From NCBI GenBank assembly GCA_015493675.1, contig WGCR01000265.1, positions 1 to 9,372 of the forward strand: DNA of 9,372 nt. The letters are read 5' to 3'. Below the pieces are notes generated by a model. That model was not told the DNA's origin and did not search any database. It saw only the letters and a program-made list of their open reading frames with translations. Positions 1 through 6,755 of this stretch are shown here, piece by piece. Numbering within the stretch: the first letter of the stretch is position 1; each line of letters starts with the position of its first letter. Source of the stretch: Anaerolineae bacterium (GTDB lineage: Bacteria; Chloroflexota; Anaerolineae; J102). The translations under genes were made by a program, and so were the position numbers.

Positions 1-7
1 GCCAATA

Positions 8-29
8 CCCCCTGAAATCCTGTTGAGCC
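8..29 (+). mobile_element. Right terminal repeat of a transposon-like element running off the left edge
   Basis: The sequence reads CCCCCTGAAATCC, then four bases, then GAGCC. It is followed by AAAA, as is the right end of the complete copy at 2806-2936. Bases 8-33 match the inverted copy at 9298-9323 at 25 of 26 positions and the copy at 2915-2940 at 22 of 26. CCAATA just upstream (2-7) is also shared with 2908-2913. By comparison with the complete copy, GAGCC is the outer tip, so the body lies to the left, outside the window. Whether that body is a full insertion sequence or a miniature copy cannot be seen. Confidence 0.55.
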
Positions 30-53
30 AAAAGACCAAGGCGCACAGCTTTT

Positions 54-96
54 CTTTGCCTCTTTTTCCCTTTGCGGCTCTGCGCCTTTGCGTGAG
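54..96. repeat. CTTTGC-type pyrimidine-rich intergenic repeat
   Basis: CTTTGC occurs at 54-59, 70-75 and 86-91, spaced 16 bases apart, in a C/T-rich stretch ending CCTTTGCGTGAGAC. A related fragment, CCTTTGCGTGAAGTC, lies near 3029-3043 in the other repeat-rich spacer. It has the look of a dispersed non-coding repeat. No open frame across it is credible. Confidence 0.4.
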
Positions 97-147
97 ACAT
101 TTTTTGCCCGGCGAGCAAGGATTTCTCCTTTCACCTTTTGATTTTTC

Positions 148-2034
148 ATGCGAAGCAAGAACCTCATCCCCGCCCTCATCTTCGCTCTTCTCGCCTTTTT
201 CGCCTACGCGGCCACGGCCGCGCCCGGGCTGCTGTTTGGCGATGCCGGCGAATTTCAGTTCACCCTGCCGTTGGCGGGCGTCAGTCATCCCACCGGCTAC
301 CCGCTGTTTCACCTCCTGGGCTGGGTCTGGGAGCGGGCGTTCACCAGCAATCCCGCGTGGGGCGCCAACCTGTTCAGCGCGTTCTGGGGCGGCGTGGCCG
401 TGGCCGCGTTCTATCTCTTCAGCGCCGAGGCCATCGAGCGGCTCATCGCCCGCATGAAATGGCGCCGGGGCGCAGGCTGGCTGGCCGGGATCAGCACCGT
501 CATCTTCGCGGCCAACCCCACCTTCTGGGCCCAGGCCACCCACGCCGAAGTCTACACCCTGCACGCCGCGTTCACAGCCGCCATCCTGGGCGCAACCCTG
601 GCCGCGGCCCGCGAACGAGACGCCTGGCCCCTGTGGCCCGTGGCCCTGCTCCTGGGTCTGAGCCTGACGCATCATCTCACCACGGTCTTCCTGATCCCGG
701 GCGTGGTCATCGCGCTGGGGCTGGCCCGCCCCGATGCGTTCCGCCTCAAGACCATCCTTGGCGCCCTGCCCTGGCTGCTGGCCCCCCTGCTGCTCTATCT
801 CTACATCCCGCTGAGAGGGCCCGCCAGCCCCTGGCTCTATCCCCAGCTCACGCCCGAGCGCACGCTTCAGCTTTTCGATAACAGCGTCGCGGGCGCCCTG
901 CGTTTCATCCTGGGCGTGGGCTTCTCCTCGGAGATCGGCAGCGCGCCCCTCAGCGCCCAGATCGCCACCGCGACCCGGCTTTTCCTCGTGCATTTCACCT
1001 GGGCGGGCCTGCTCATCATCCTGCTGGGCCTGGCCGCACTGATCATCGAAGGCGAACTGCTGACCCTCATCCTCACAGGCGTCAGCTTCCTGCTGTTGCT
1101 GCTCTTCAACCTCTTCTACGGCATCGGCGACATCGCGGTCTACTACATCCCCCTCTACCTCATCGCCACCCTGTGGCTGGGCCTGGGCCTGACCTACATC
1201 GTCGAGGTCCTCACCCGCATGACCTCAACCCGATGGCAGCCCGCCTGGATGGTCGTCCCCCTGCTGGCCCTGGCGCTGCCCGCCCTCCTCTATCGCGATT
1301 ATCACGCCCAATTCGACCGCAGCCACGATGGGGCGGCCCGCGAACAATGGGAGACCATCCTGGCCCAGCCGCTGGCCGATGACGCGCTGCTGGTGAGCAA
1401 CGATCGGGACGAGATGCCTCCCCTCATCTACTTGCAGCAGGTGGAGGGCCGCGCGCCGGGCATGTTGGGCCTGTTCCCCCTCATCGCGGCCACGCCCGAA
1501 TGGGAAGACCTGAACGTCACGCTGAAGAGCGCACTGGCTGCGCAGCGCCCCGCGTATCTCATCAAACCCATGCCGGGCGCAGACGCGCTGTATCGGCTGG
1601 AGCCTGCGGGCGGCGAGGTGCAGCAGGTGTTGGGGCCGCAACCCGCCCCCCCCGACAGCTTCGAGGCCCGCTACACCGATGATCTGCGCTGGCTGGGCAT
1701 CCAATGGTCGGGCGAGGTGAAGCCGGGCGCGCTCTTGGATGTGACGCTGTACTGGCGGGCCGTGCAGCGCCCCGCTGCGGTCTGGCATAGCTTCTTGCAT
1801 CTCTATGACGCCGCGGGCGATAAAGCGGCCCAGGCCGAGGATCATCAGCCGGGCGGCGTCTATCTGCCCTCGACGCTGTGGCGGCCGGGCGACGTCATCG
1901 CCGACCATTTCAGCATCGTTCTGCCTGCTGATTTGCCTTCGGGAGACTACACGCTGATGGCCGGATTTTATGATTTTATCACGGGCCAGCGCATTGCTGA
2001 TCCACTGCCCACCGGCGTCATCGAATTGCGCTAA
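148..2034 (+). CDS. DUF2723 (TMEM260-like) multi-pass membrane glycosyltransferase
   Basis: This is a 628-residue integral membrane protein of the DUF2723 family, GT-C-like transferases that move sugars onto proteins or envelope glycans from lipid-linked donors. The eukaryotic relative TMEM260 is a protein O-mannosyltransferase; donor and acceptor here are unknown. Family marks are GDAGEF (31-36, acidic residues in the first extracytoplasmic loop), HPTGYPL (47-53), QATHAEVYTLHA (129-140), LSLTHHLT (171-178), YLYIPLRG (217-224) and GDIAVYYIPLYL (327-338). Hydrophobic helices run from residue 6 to about 380. Residues about 385-480 form a soluble loop region. Residues about 505-628 look like a beta-sandwich extension, as often seen on Chloroflexota envelope glycosyltransferases. 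The start is fixed because an in-frame TGA lies at 139-141. No Shine-Dalgarno sequence precedes it; the nearest AAGG is about 27 bases upstream. The stop overlaps that of the convergent protease gene. Confidence 0.88.
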   Translation: MRSKNLIPALIFALLAFFAYAATAAPGLLFGDAGEFQFTLPLAGVSHPTGYPLFHLLGWVWERAFTSNPAWGANLFSAFWGGVAVAAFYLFSAEAIERLIARMKWRRGAGWLAGISTVIFAANPTFWAQATHAEVYTLHAAFTAAILGATLAAARERDAWPLWPVALLLGLSLTHHLTTVFLIPGVVIALGLARPDAFRLKTILGALPWLLAPLLLYLYIPLRGPASPWLYPQLTPERTLQLFDNSVAGALRFILGVGFSSEIGSAPLSAQIATATRLFLVHFTWAGLLIILLGLAALIIEGELLTLILTGVSFLLLLLFNLFYGIGDIAVYYIPLYLIATLWLGLGLTYIVEVLTRMTSTRWQPAWMVVPLLALALPALLYRDYHAQFDRSHDGAAREQWETILAQPLADDALLVSNDRDEMPPLIYLQQVEGRAPGMLGLFPLIAATPEWEDLNVTLKSALAAQRPAYLIKPMPGADALYRLEPAGGEVQQVLGPQPAPPDSFEARYTDDLRWLGIQWSGEVKPGALLDVTLYWRAVQRPAAVWHSFLHLYDAAGDKAAQAEDHQPGGVYLPSTLWRPGDVIADHFSIVLPADLPSGDYTLMAGFYDFITGQRIADPLPTGVIELR

Positions 2035-2723
2035 TCCCCTTCTTTCACAGCGCCACCACTTCCGGTGGATAGCGCATCCAACACCAACTGCATCACATTC
2101 ATCAGCCAGTGGGCAATGACCACCGCCAACAGGCTTTCCCGCCACAGAAAAAGGGCGCTGAAAATGAGACTGACCAGAATCACGCCGATGACGCCCCATT
2201 CGCCCTGCGGCATATGCAGCAGGCCAAAAATGATAGAAACGCCGATGACAAAATAGAGGATGTTGACATGAGGGGCAAAAGCTCCCAGCAGCAGCGAGCG
2301 GAACAGCAACTCCTCCATCAGGGCGATGGGCAATAACGCCAGCACTACCCAGGGCCATTCCCGGGACGATCGGGGACGAATGCTACGTACGACGATATCG
2401 GAATACCATTCGGGATGGTGGGCTTCCACCCACTTGGAGGGATAGTATAGCAACAGCGGCAACGACACGCCCGCGCCGATTCCGATGGCAATGTCGCCCA
2501 GGGGATTGGGCGGCGCCCAACCCAGCGTGCGAAAACTCTCGCCGCTGAGAAAGCCCAGACCGATGGCCAGGGCGATGATCCCCAAACGGGCCAGATTTTC
2601 GGGCAGGGAGAGCAACAGATTTTCGTCCGGTTCCCACACCTTGAGGATTTGATTGGTGCGCCATGTGGCCAGGCCAATAAATGCCAAGATGGCGAGAAGT
2701 CCGACGAGGAAGTAAGGTGACAT
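2031..2723 (-). CDS. CPBP family intramembrane metalloprotease (CAAX protease/Abi type)
   Basis: This is a 230-residue multi-pass membrane protein. The three CPBP (PF02517) active-site motifs are present in order: EELLFR at 137-142 (E137, E138, R142), FGLLH at 166-170 (F166, H170) and HWLMN at 205-209 (H205, N209). All expected catalytic residues are intact, so it should be an active glutamate-type intramembrane protease related to Rce1. Hydrophobic segments lie at about 3-20, 45-60, 75-93, 124-136, 150-168 and 175-215. Bacterial members include prenyl-protease homologues, bacteriocin self-immunity proteins and regulators; the substrate here is unknown. The ATG at 2723 lacks a Shine-Dalgarno sequence; its frame is open to a stop at 2774, but no better start was seen. 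It lies 348 bp downstream of the propeller-ATPase gene on the same strand, with a miniature mobile element between, so cotranscription is uncertain. Confidence 0.9.
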   Translation of the reverse strand: MSPYFLVGLLAILAFIGLATWRTNQILKVWEPDENLLLSLPENLARLGIIALAIGLGFLSGESFRTLGWAPPNPLGDIAIGIGAGVSLPLLLYYPSKWVEAHHPEWYSDIVVRSIRPRSSREWPWVVLALLPIALMEELLFRSLLLGAFAPHVNILYFVIGVSIIFGLLHMPQGEWGVIGVILVSLIFSALFLWRESLLAVVIAHWLMNVMQLVLDALSTGSGGAVKEGD

Positions 2724-2768
2724 AACGGAGGATGGAGTTGCGATGATGGGAAGGGTGATGTAAACCTC

Positions 2769-2774
2769 ATTCTA
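2769..2774 (-). promoter_or_regulatory. Candidate -10 box of the CPBP protease gene
   Basis: On the minus strand this reads TAGAAT (5 of 6 to TATAAT) inside GTAGAATG, 45 bases upstream of the ATG. The same octamer sits 48 bases upstream of the propeller-ATPase start. No good -35 match is visible at 16-18 bases. The -35 region would fall at about 2792-2797, immediately beside the duplicated target of the inserted miniature element. Confidence 0.35.
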
Positions 2775-2805
2775 CCATCTCACGGATGCGACAGCGAAAA
2801 ACGCT

Positions 2806-2936
2806 GGCTCAGCAGGATTTCAGAGGGTGAGATGCCGTGCGGATTGCGAATCCGCCCTATGAGCCGTCTGCATCCAGCCGGATTCGCAATCCGGCGGGTT
2901 TTACACACCAATATCCCCCTGAAATCCAAAAGAGCC
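2806..2936. mobile_element. 131-bp palindromic miniature transposon (MITE-like), ISL3-type ends, 8-bp target duplication
   Basis: The left end reads GGCTC-4 bases-GGATTTCAG-AGGG. The right end, read on the minus strand, is GGCTC-4 bases-GGATTTCAG-GGGG. Immediately outside both tips is the same octamer AAAACGCT (2798-2805 and 2937-2944), a perfect 8-bp direct repeat that reads as a target-site duplication. The interior carries no coding sequence, and each arm contains a small hairpin, so the whole element is one large imperfect palindrome. GGCTC-starting ends plus 8-bp duplications are features I associate with the ISL3 family, so an ISL3-type transposase acting in trans is the likely mover. 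That family assignment is from memory. Single ends of the same family lie at both edges of the window. The element sits just upstream of the protease gene's putative promoter. Confidence 0.72.
2839..2895. repeat. Nested inverted repeat inside the miniature element
   Basis: Bases 2839-2855 form a hairpin (GCGGATT, GCG loop, AATCCGC) and 2877-2895 form another (GCCGGATT, CGC loop, AATCCGGC). The two are also exact reverse complements over 15 bp: CGGATTGCGAATCCG at 2840-2854 against 2879-2893. The DNA or RNA can therefore fold either as two short hairpins or as one long one. There is no T-run good enough to call a terminator. Confidence 0.75.
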
Positions 2937-2975
2937 AAAACGCTTTGTTGTCCGCTATCTCGCAATTCGCCCGGG

Positions 2976-2995
2976 CGGGCAATGCTTCTTGCCCG
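2976..2995. other. Perfect 7-bp hairpin downstream of the propeller-ATPase gene
   Basis: CGGGCAA, a six-base loop, then TTGCCCG. It lies about 76 bp beyond the stop of the minus-strand gene ending at 3072. On that strand it is not followed by a T-run, so it could stabilise a 3' end but is not a canonical intrinsic terminator. A related TTGCCCGG fragment occurs near 107-114. Confidence 0.4.
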
Positions 2996-3071
2996 GATGC
3001 GTCATCCATCTCCGGAGGTCGATTTTGCCCTTTGCGTGAAGTCTGCGCCTGTGATTGGGGCAGGCAACCCA

Positions 3072-6000
3072 CTAATGCTTTTCGGCGAATACGATGCGCT
3101 CGTAGGCCCGGCGTACGTCTGTCAGCGTGATGCGTCGGCGATGGTCATCCAACATCAGGTTGACTGCTTCGCGGGCAATTTGCTGGATGCGGTGAGGTCG
3201 TCCGCCGCTGCGCTCCCACACGAAGCTCACCGCTTCTTCCTCCCATTCGTAAAAGCCATAGACCGGCTTCCGCATGAGTAGCTCCGATTCATAACGATTG
3301 AAAGGCGGCACCACCACCTCGATGAACATATTGTACCAAGGGGATTCCACCCGATCCCAGGCCTTGCTGATATGAACTCCGGCGATGACAACGCCCACAT
3401 TGCTGGCAAAAGTGTCTTGCAGGATACGTCGGAGCTGCTGCTGGGTTAGACTGCTGTAGGTGCTAAGGATGTCGGCTTCATCCAGCAGGAAAACGATGCG
3501 CGGGGCGAGGGCGTAGCGTTTTTTGAGAAAAGCGACGATCTGACGCAAATCCCGGCGCATGCGCCGGTCGGTGTATGTCACGTCGTCTGCAACCAGATGA
3601 TATTGTAATTTTTCTGTGGCGGGGAAATCAGTCAAACTGTCGTGCAGGGCATCCAGCAATCCCTCCATGAGATGATGGAAGAAGACTGGCTCCAGCGTGC
3701 CCTCCAGATCGACAAAAATCGGGAAGAATTTGAATTTATCGTCTTTCAACTGACGCAGATCATCCAGCATTTGGTAGAGAAGAGAGGTTTTGCCAATGCG
3801 TCGTTCACCGTAGATCATCAGACTGTTGTGCGCCAGGCCTGCTTCGGCGTTTTGCAACAACTCATTTCGTCCGAAAAACATGTCGCTGGAACGGATGGGG
3901 CTGCCGGCAATGTAGGGATTAAACCGCCGCTCTACGGCCTGTTGACGCATGTGCCAGCGCAGCGCCGTGCTCCATGAGGCGTACCCCACCACCGATGCGA
4001 ACAGGGTGAGAAAGATAACGCCGATGAGGGCGAATTCTGGACGGATATGTCCCAGGCCCGGCGCCCATAAAACTGCATTGGAGCGACGCACGTTCAACGT
4101 GATGGTGATCGGCTGCGAATAGTTCATGTTGGCGTCCCGCACCAGCGCCCAAAACACATAATCGCCTCGTTCCAGCGAGGGATACACGGCCGTGGCTGTT
4201 CTGTTTTGCCGCCAGCCCGAATCCACGCCTTCCAGTTGATACAGATAAAGTAATTCATCGGGCAAACTGAGCGTATCTTTGCCATGGAGGAGGATGCGCA
4301 CCTCCGAATCTGTCAGCGCCGTTACTTTTCCATCTTCGGGGGCCTGGCCGCTCACTGAAATCGCTTGCAATGTAGGCGGCGTGCGATCAGGCGTATAGCG
4401 AATGACGCCGACATCGCTTCCCAGATAAATCGCTCCTGCGTTTGCTTCGCCTCCGGCCAGCGCATACACCCGTCCGACATCATACCCATAAGCGTGGCTG
4501 AAGTGCTGCCATGAGCGTCCGTCAAATACGCTGAGCCCGCTGACGTCGCCCACCCACAGCTTGCCCGATGCGGTCAACAATGCCTCGACGCCCGGCGCGA
4601 GTAGCCCCGATTGGGCGTCGAATGTCTGCCAGTCTCCATCCTGCCAGCGACTGACGCCCCCGCCCCAGCAGCCAACCCATACTGTGCCCGCATCATCCTG
4701 CGCCAGCGCCGTAATTTCATCCGCGCCCAATCCCTCTTCGACGGTGAAGGATTGCCAGACATGGCCGTCATAATGCGACAGGCCTGTTTTGGTTCCCACC
4801 CACAGGGTTCCGTCCGCATCCGCCAGCAGGGCTGTGATTTCGTCAGAGATCAAGCCCTCCTCGCGGGTGAAGGTGCGCCAGTCTGCCCCCATTTTGCGGC
4901 TCAGTCCTGATGATGCCGTGCCGAACCACATGGCTCCATCGTTGGTGCGGGCGATGGCCGTCACAAAATTCTCCGCCAGTCCATCGGGGGCGCCAAGTTT
5001 TTGGGTGCGCCTGCCATTGAAATGAATGACGCCTTGATCCTGGGTTCCGATCCACAGATCCCCGGCATCATCCACAAACAGGGTCTGGATGAAACGCAAT
5101 GAGATCGGCTTGCCCCGGGCTTTCAACTTTATCCGCTGCCAGGCGTTTTGTTGCAGTTGATACAAGCCGCCGCTGGCGGAGCCAGCCCACAAAACGCCAT
5201 CGGGCGCTGTGGCCAATGCCGAAATCTGTCCCCGGGGAGCGTGCGGATCATCGGGCCAGGCGCGCCAGATATGTTCGGCATAGCGCGAGACGCCCGCCAC
5301 CGTGCCGAACCAGAGCACACCGTCGGCGTCCTCGAACAGGGCGCTGACAAAGTTGGCGGCCAGCCCGTCGCGCATGGTCAGCGTCTGCCAGCCATCGGGC
5401 CGCAGGCGTCCGATGCCGCCGCCATTGGTTCCCGCCCACAGGCTGCCATCAGACGTCAGCGTCAGAGCCAGGACGCGATCGCTGGGTAATCCGCCAATGG
5501 TGGTCTCCCACACGATTTCATCATCCAGAAGATGGGCAATGCCGCGGGATTCGGTCGCAGCCCACATCCCGCCTGACGCATCCGCCGCCAGATCGGTGAT
5601 GGTAAAGCCGCTCGCGTCCGTCGTCTCTGTCAGGGTGATTTCATGCCACCCGGCGTCGTCGCGCCGAAAAAGCCGATCCCCCTGGGCCAGCCACAGATTT
5701 TGCCGGGCGTCCAGCGCCAGATGATCCGCCCCAGGCAGCGGCAGTCCCGTCAGGCGTCGCCAGTCATGATCCTGCGACCAGATGAACACGCCTGTCTCGC
5801 CTCCGGCCAGGAGGGCGTTGTCGGGCATGACCAGCAAGTCGTTGATGCGTTCATTCTCGAGTTCGGAGCCCTTCCCCTGTAAAACCCAGCCATTCTCCTG
5901 CCAACGGGCCAGACCATGGCTGGTTCCGGCCCAAAGCGTCCCCTGACGGTCGGCCAGCAAGGTCAGGATCATTTCCGCAGGCAGACCGGCATTCCTCTGC

Positions 6001-6221
6001 TCCCAGGCGCCGTCAAAATGCAAAACGCCGTGATCGGTGGCAAACCACAGCGCGCCGTCTGGCGTCTGGGCAGCGTCAAATATCCAGTTGGCGTCAACGC
6101 CATCGAGTGGGCCAAATGTGCGCCAGATGTGATCGGGCGAGCCAGCGGACGTCGTCGGGACGACGATAAACGCCAGCAGCAGCGCCAGCAGCAATGCGAT
6201 CGGGGGAAATCGCTTTTTCAT
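3072..6221 (-). CDS. Transmembrane double-propeller (Reg_prop/Y_Y_Y) sensor fused to a cytoplasmic P-loop ATPase
   Basis: The 1049-residue protein has a signal peptide at 1-26 (basic MKKR, hydrophobic core, TTSA before the probable cut). Fourteen repeats of about 42 residues follow, each with a DG-x-LW-x-GT core. The central aromatics lie at W59, W97, W177, W220, W262, W304, W345, W390, W432, W474, W515, W556 and Y599; the third repeat has L138 instead. Fourteen suits two seven-bladed propellers. A Y_Y_Y domain spans about 641-711 (YLYQLEGVDSGW, then RGDYVFWALVRD). A membrane helix lies at about 728-750. The cytoplasmic part has FFGR (782-785), Walker A GERRIGKTS (805-813) and Walker B RIVFLLDEAD (908-917), then a C-terminal helical region (about 971-1049) typical of archaeal-type AAA/STAND ATPases. 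The propeller-Y_Y_Y-helix layout matches hybrid two-component sensors, but no kinase is present. An in-frame TGA 18 bases upstream confines the start. There is no Shine-Dalgarno sequence. Ligand and output are unknown. Confidence 0.9.
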   Translation of the reverse strand: MKKRFPPIALLLALLLAFIVVPTTSAGSPDHIWRTFGPLDGVDANWIFDAAQTPDGALWFATDHGVLHFDGAWEQRNAGLPAEMILTLLADRQGTLWAGTSHGLARWQENGWVLQGKGSELENERINDLLVMPDNALLAGGETGVFIWSQDHDWRRLTGLPLPGADHLALDARQNLWLAQGDRLFRRDDAGWHEITLTETTDASGFTITDLAADASGGMWAATESRGIAHLLDDEIVWETTIGGLPSDRVLALTLTSDGSLWAGTNGGGIGRLRPDGWQTLTMRDGLAANFVSALFEDADGVLWFGTVAGVSRYAEHIWRAWPDDPHAPRGQISALATAPDGVLWAGSASGGLYQLQQNAWQRIKLKARGKPISLRFIQTLFVDDAGDLWIGTQDQGVIHFNGRRTQKLGAPDGLAENFVTAIARTNDGAMWFGTASSGLSRKMGADWRTFTREEGLISDEITALLADADGTLWVGTKTGLSHYDGHVWQSFTVEEGLGADEITALAQDDAGTVWVGCWGGGVSRWQDGDWQTFDAQSGLLAPGVEALLTASGKLWVGDVSGLSVFDGRSWQHFSHAYGYDVGRVYALAGGEANAGAIYLGSDVGVIRYTPDRTPPTLQAISVSGQAPEDGKVTALTDSEVRILLHGKDTLSLPDELLYLYQLEGVDSGWRQNRTATAVYPSLERGDYVFWALVRDANMNYSQPITITLNVRRSNAVLWAPGLGHIRPEFALIGVIFLTLFASVVGYASWSTALRWHMRQQAVERRFNPYIAGSPIRSSDMFFGRNELLQNAEAGLAHNSLMIYGERRIGKTSLLYQMLDDLRQLKDDKFKFFPIFVDLEGTLEPVFFHHLMEGLLDALHDSLTDFPATEKLQYHLVADDVTYTDRRMRRDLRQIVAFLKKRYALAPRIVFLLDEADILSTYSSLTQQQLRRILQDTFASNVGVVIAGVHISKAWDRVESPWYNMFIEVVVPPFNRYESELLMRKPVYGFYEWEEEAVSFVWERSGGRPHRIQQIAREAVNLMLDDHRRRITLTDVRRAYERIVFAEKH

Positions 6222-6269
6222 AGAGTTTGGGGGAATAACTCAGGAGAAATGGGGGAATGTGATAGAAAC

Positions 6270-6275
6270 ATTCTA
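6270..6275 (-). promoter_or_regulatory. Candidate -10 box of the propeller-ATPase gene
   Basis: On the minus strand this is TAGAAT within GTAGAATG, 48 bases upstream of the ATG, giving a leader of roughly 40 bases. TTCGAA lies 17 bases upstream of it, only a partial -35 match (3 of 6). Support comes mainly from the identical octamer at a similar distance before the protease gene. Confidence 0.35.
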
Positions 6276-6387
6276 CAACAATTCCTCTTATTTTCGAAAC
6301 AACGTACCTACTACTGAGGCCAAGATTAACAACTTATGTTTCACCAGCACACGCCGAATAAATTCAGGTCTCAGGGCGTTCCGCCGC

Positions 6388-6412
6388 ATGTCTCCCTGCG
6401 GGGACATTTTTT
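6388..6412 (+). terminator. Intrinsic-terminator-like hairpin with T6 tail
   Basis: ATGTCTCC pairs with GGGGACAT (one G-T wobble) around a short CTGC-type loop, and the 3' arm runs directly into TTTTTT (6407-6412). The shape is that of a rho-independent terminator for plus-strand transcripts. No plus-strand gene lies upstream for over 4 kb, so it may end a short untranslated RNA, block antisense transcription, or be part of a dispersed repeat that only looks like a terminator. Confidence 0.45.
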
Positions 6413-6553
6413 CCTGTTTTGACCTGTCTGCGTAGGTGGACCACGCGGCCAGAGGCCCTCAGTTCTGATTTTAATCGGTGGCTTCCTGAAAATCGCGAAG
6501 CACTGGTATAACCTTTCAACCTGGTGTTCAGTAAGGTCGCGCCACCACTTTTT

Positions 6554-6640
6554 GCCACGAAGACACGAAGAAGATGAAGACGCGAAGCCTTTTTCTTTAT
6601 TTTCCCTTCGCGCCTTCGAAAAACTTCGCGCCTTCGTGGC
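6554..6640. repeat. CGAAG/CTTCG palindromic intergenic repeat
   Basis: The left arm begins GCCACGAAG (6554-6562) and repeats CGAAG or GAAG at 8-9 base steps to 6587. The right arm has CTTCG at 6606, 6614, 6624 and 6632 and ends CTTCGTGGC (6632-6640), the exact complement of the start. Over the outer 17 bases the arms differ at two sites, both A-against-C on the plus strand and G-U on the minus strand, so a minus-strand transcript would fold best. It is non-coding and resembles dispersed repeats common in GC-rich environmental genomes. Confidence 0.65.
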
Positions 6641-6744
6641 TTTTTGAGGCCAAAAATCAAGTGCGTTAGCAGTTACTGTTTACGACTTTCTATCGGAAAT
6701 TGCCGGAATCGTATTTGCGTCGACATCGTTTTGGATCGTTTTTG

Positions 6745-6753
6745 TGCTAAAAT
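6745..6753 (+). promoter_or_regulatory. Extended -10 promoter predicting a leaderless mRNA
   Basis: TG-C-TAAAAT is an extended -10 with a 5-of-6 hexamer at 6748-6753. Transcription would start about seven bases later, near 6760, essentially at the start codons (6756 and 6762). No convincing -35 sits at 16-18 bases; TCGACA at 6720-6725 is 22 bases away. There is also no Shine-Dalgarno sequence. Together these favour leaderless translation from the second ATG, at 6762. Confidence 0.55.
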
Positions 6754-6755
6754 AG

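Larger units (their letters stand above)
6222..6755. other. 534-bp divergent intergenic region, repeat-rich, no credible gene
   Basis: This spacer separates the minus-strand propeller-ATPase from the plus-strand membrane protein, so it must hold both promoters unless transcription starts farther away. Contents in order: a candidate -10 box near 6270, an A/T-rich stretch to about 6360, a terminator-like hairpin at 6388-6412, GC-rich sequence with small palindromes (GTGGACCAC near 6435; GGCC-AGA-GGCC near 6449), the CGAAG palindrome at 6554-6640, and the extended -10 at 6745-6753. A 98-codon minus-strand open frame across 6364-6660 is made of these repeats and is not believable. Confidence 0.6.

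Noticed and set aside
138..881. 247-codon plus-strand open frame in another phase of the DUF2723 gene
   Set aside because: It is a shadow frame rich in Arg, Pro and His; the DUF2723 frame carries all the family motifs.
1225..2358. Long 377-codon minus-strand open frame across the end of the DUF2723 gene and the protease gene
   Set aside because: It lies antisense to well-supported coding sequence, has low-complexity composition typical of GC-rich shadows, and shows no motifs.
2976..2995. Intrinsic terminator for the propeller-ATPase gene
   Set aside because: The stem is good, but no T-run follows on the minus strand.
2832..3281. 149-codon plus-strand open frame
   Set aside because: It begins inside the miniature element and continues antisense to the ATPase C-terminus, with no recognisable protein features.
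6554..6640. Possible CRISPR array
   Set aside because: The repeated word is only 5-9 bases, inverts halfway and has no unique spacers of uniform length.
6364..6660. 98-codon minus-strand open frame in the divergent spacer
   Set aside because: It is built from the CGAAG palindrome and the terminator-like hairpin, so the translation follows repeat composition.
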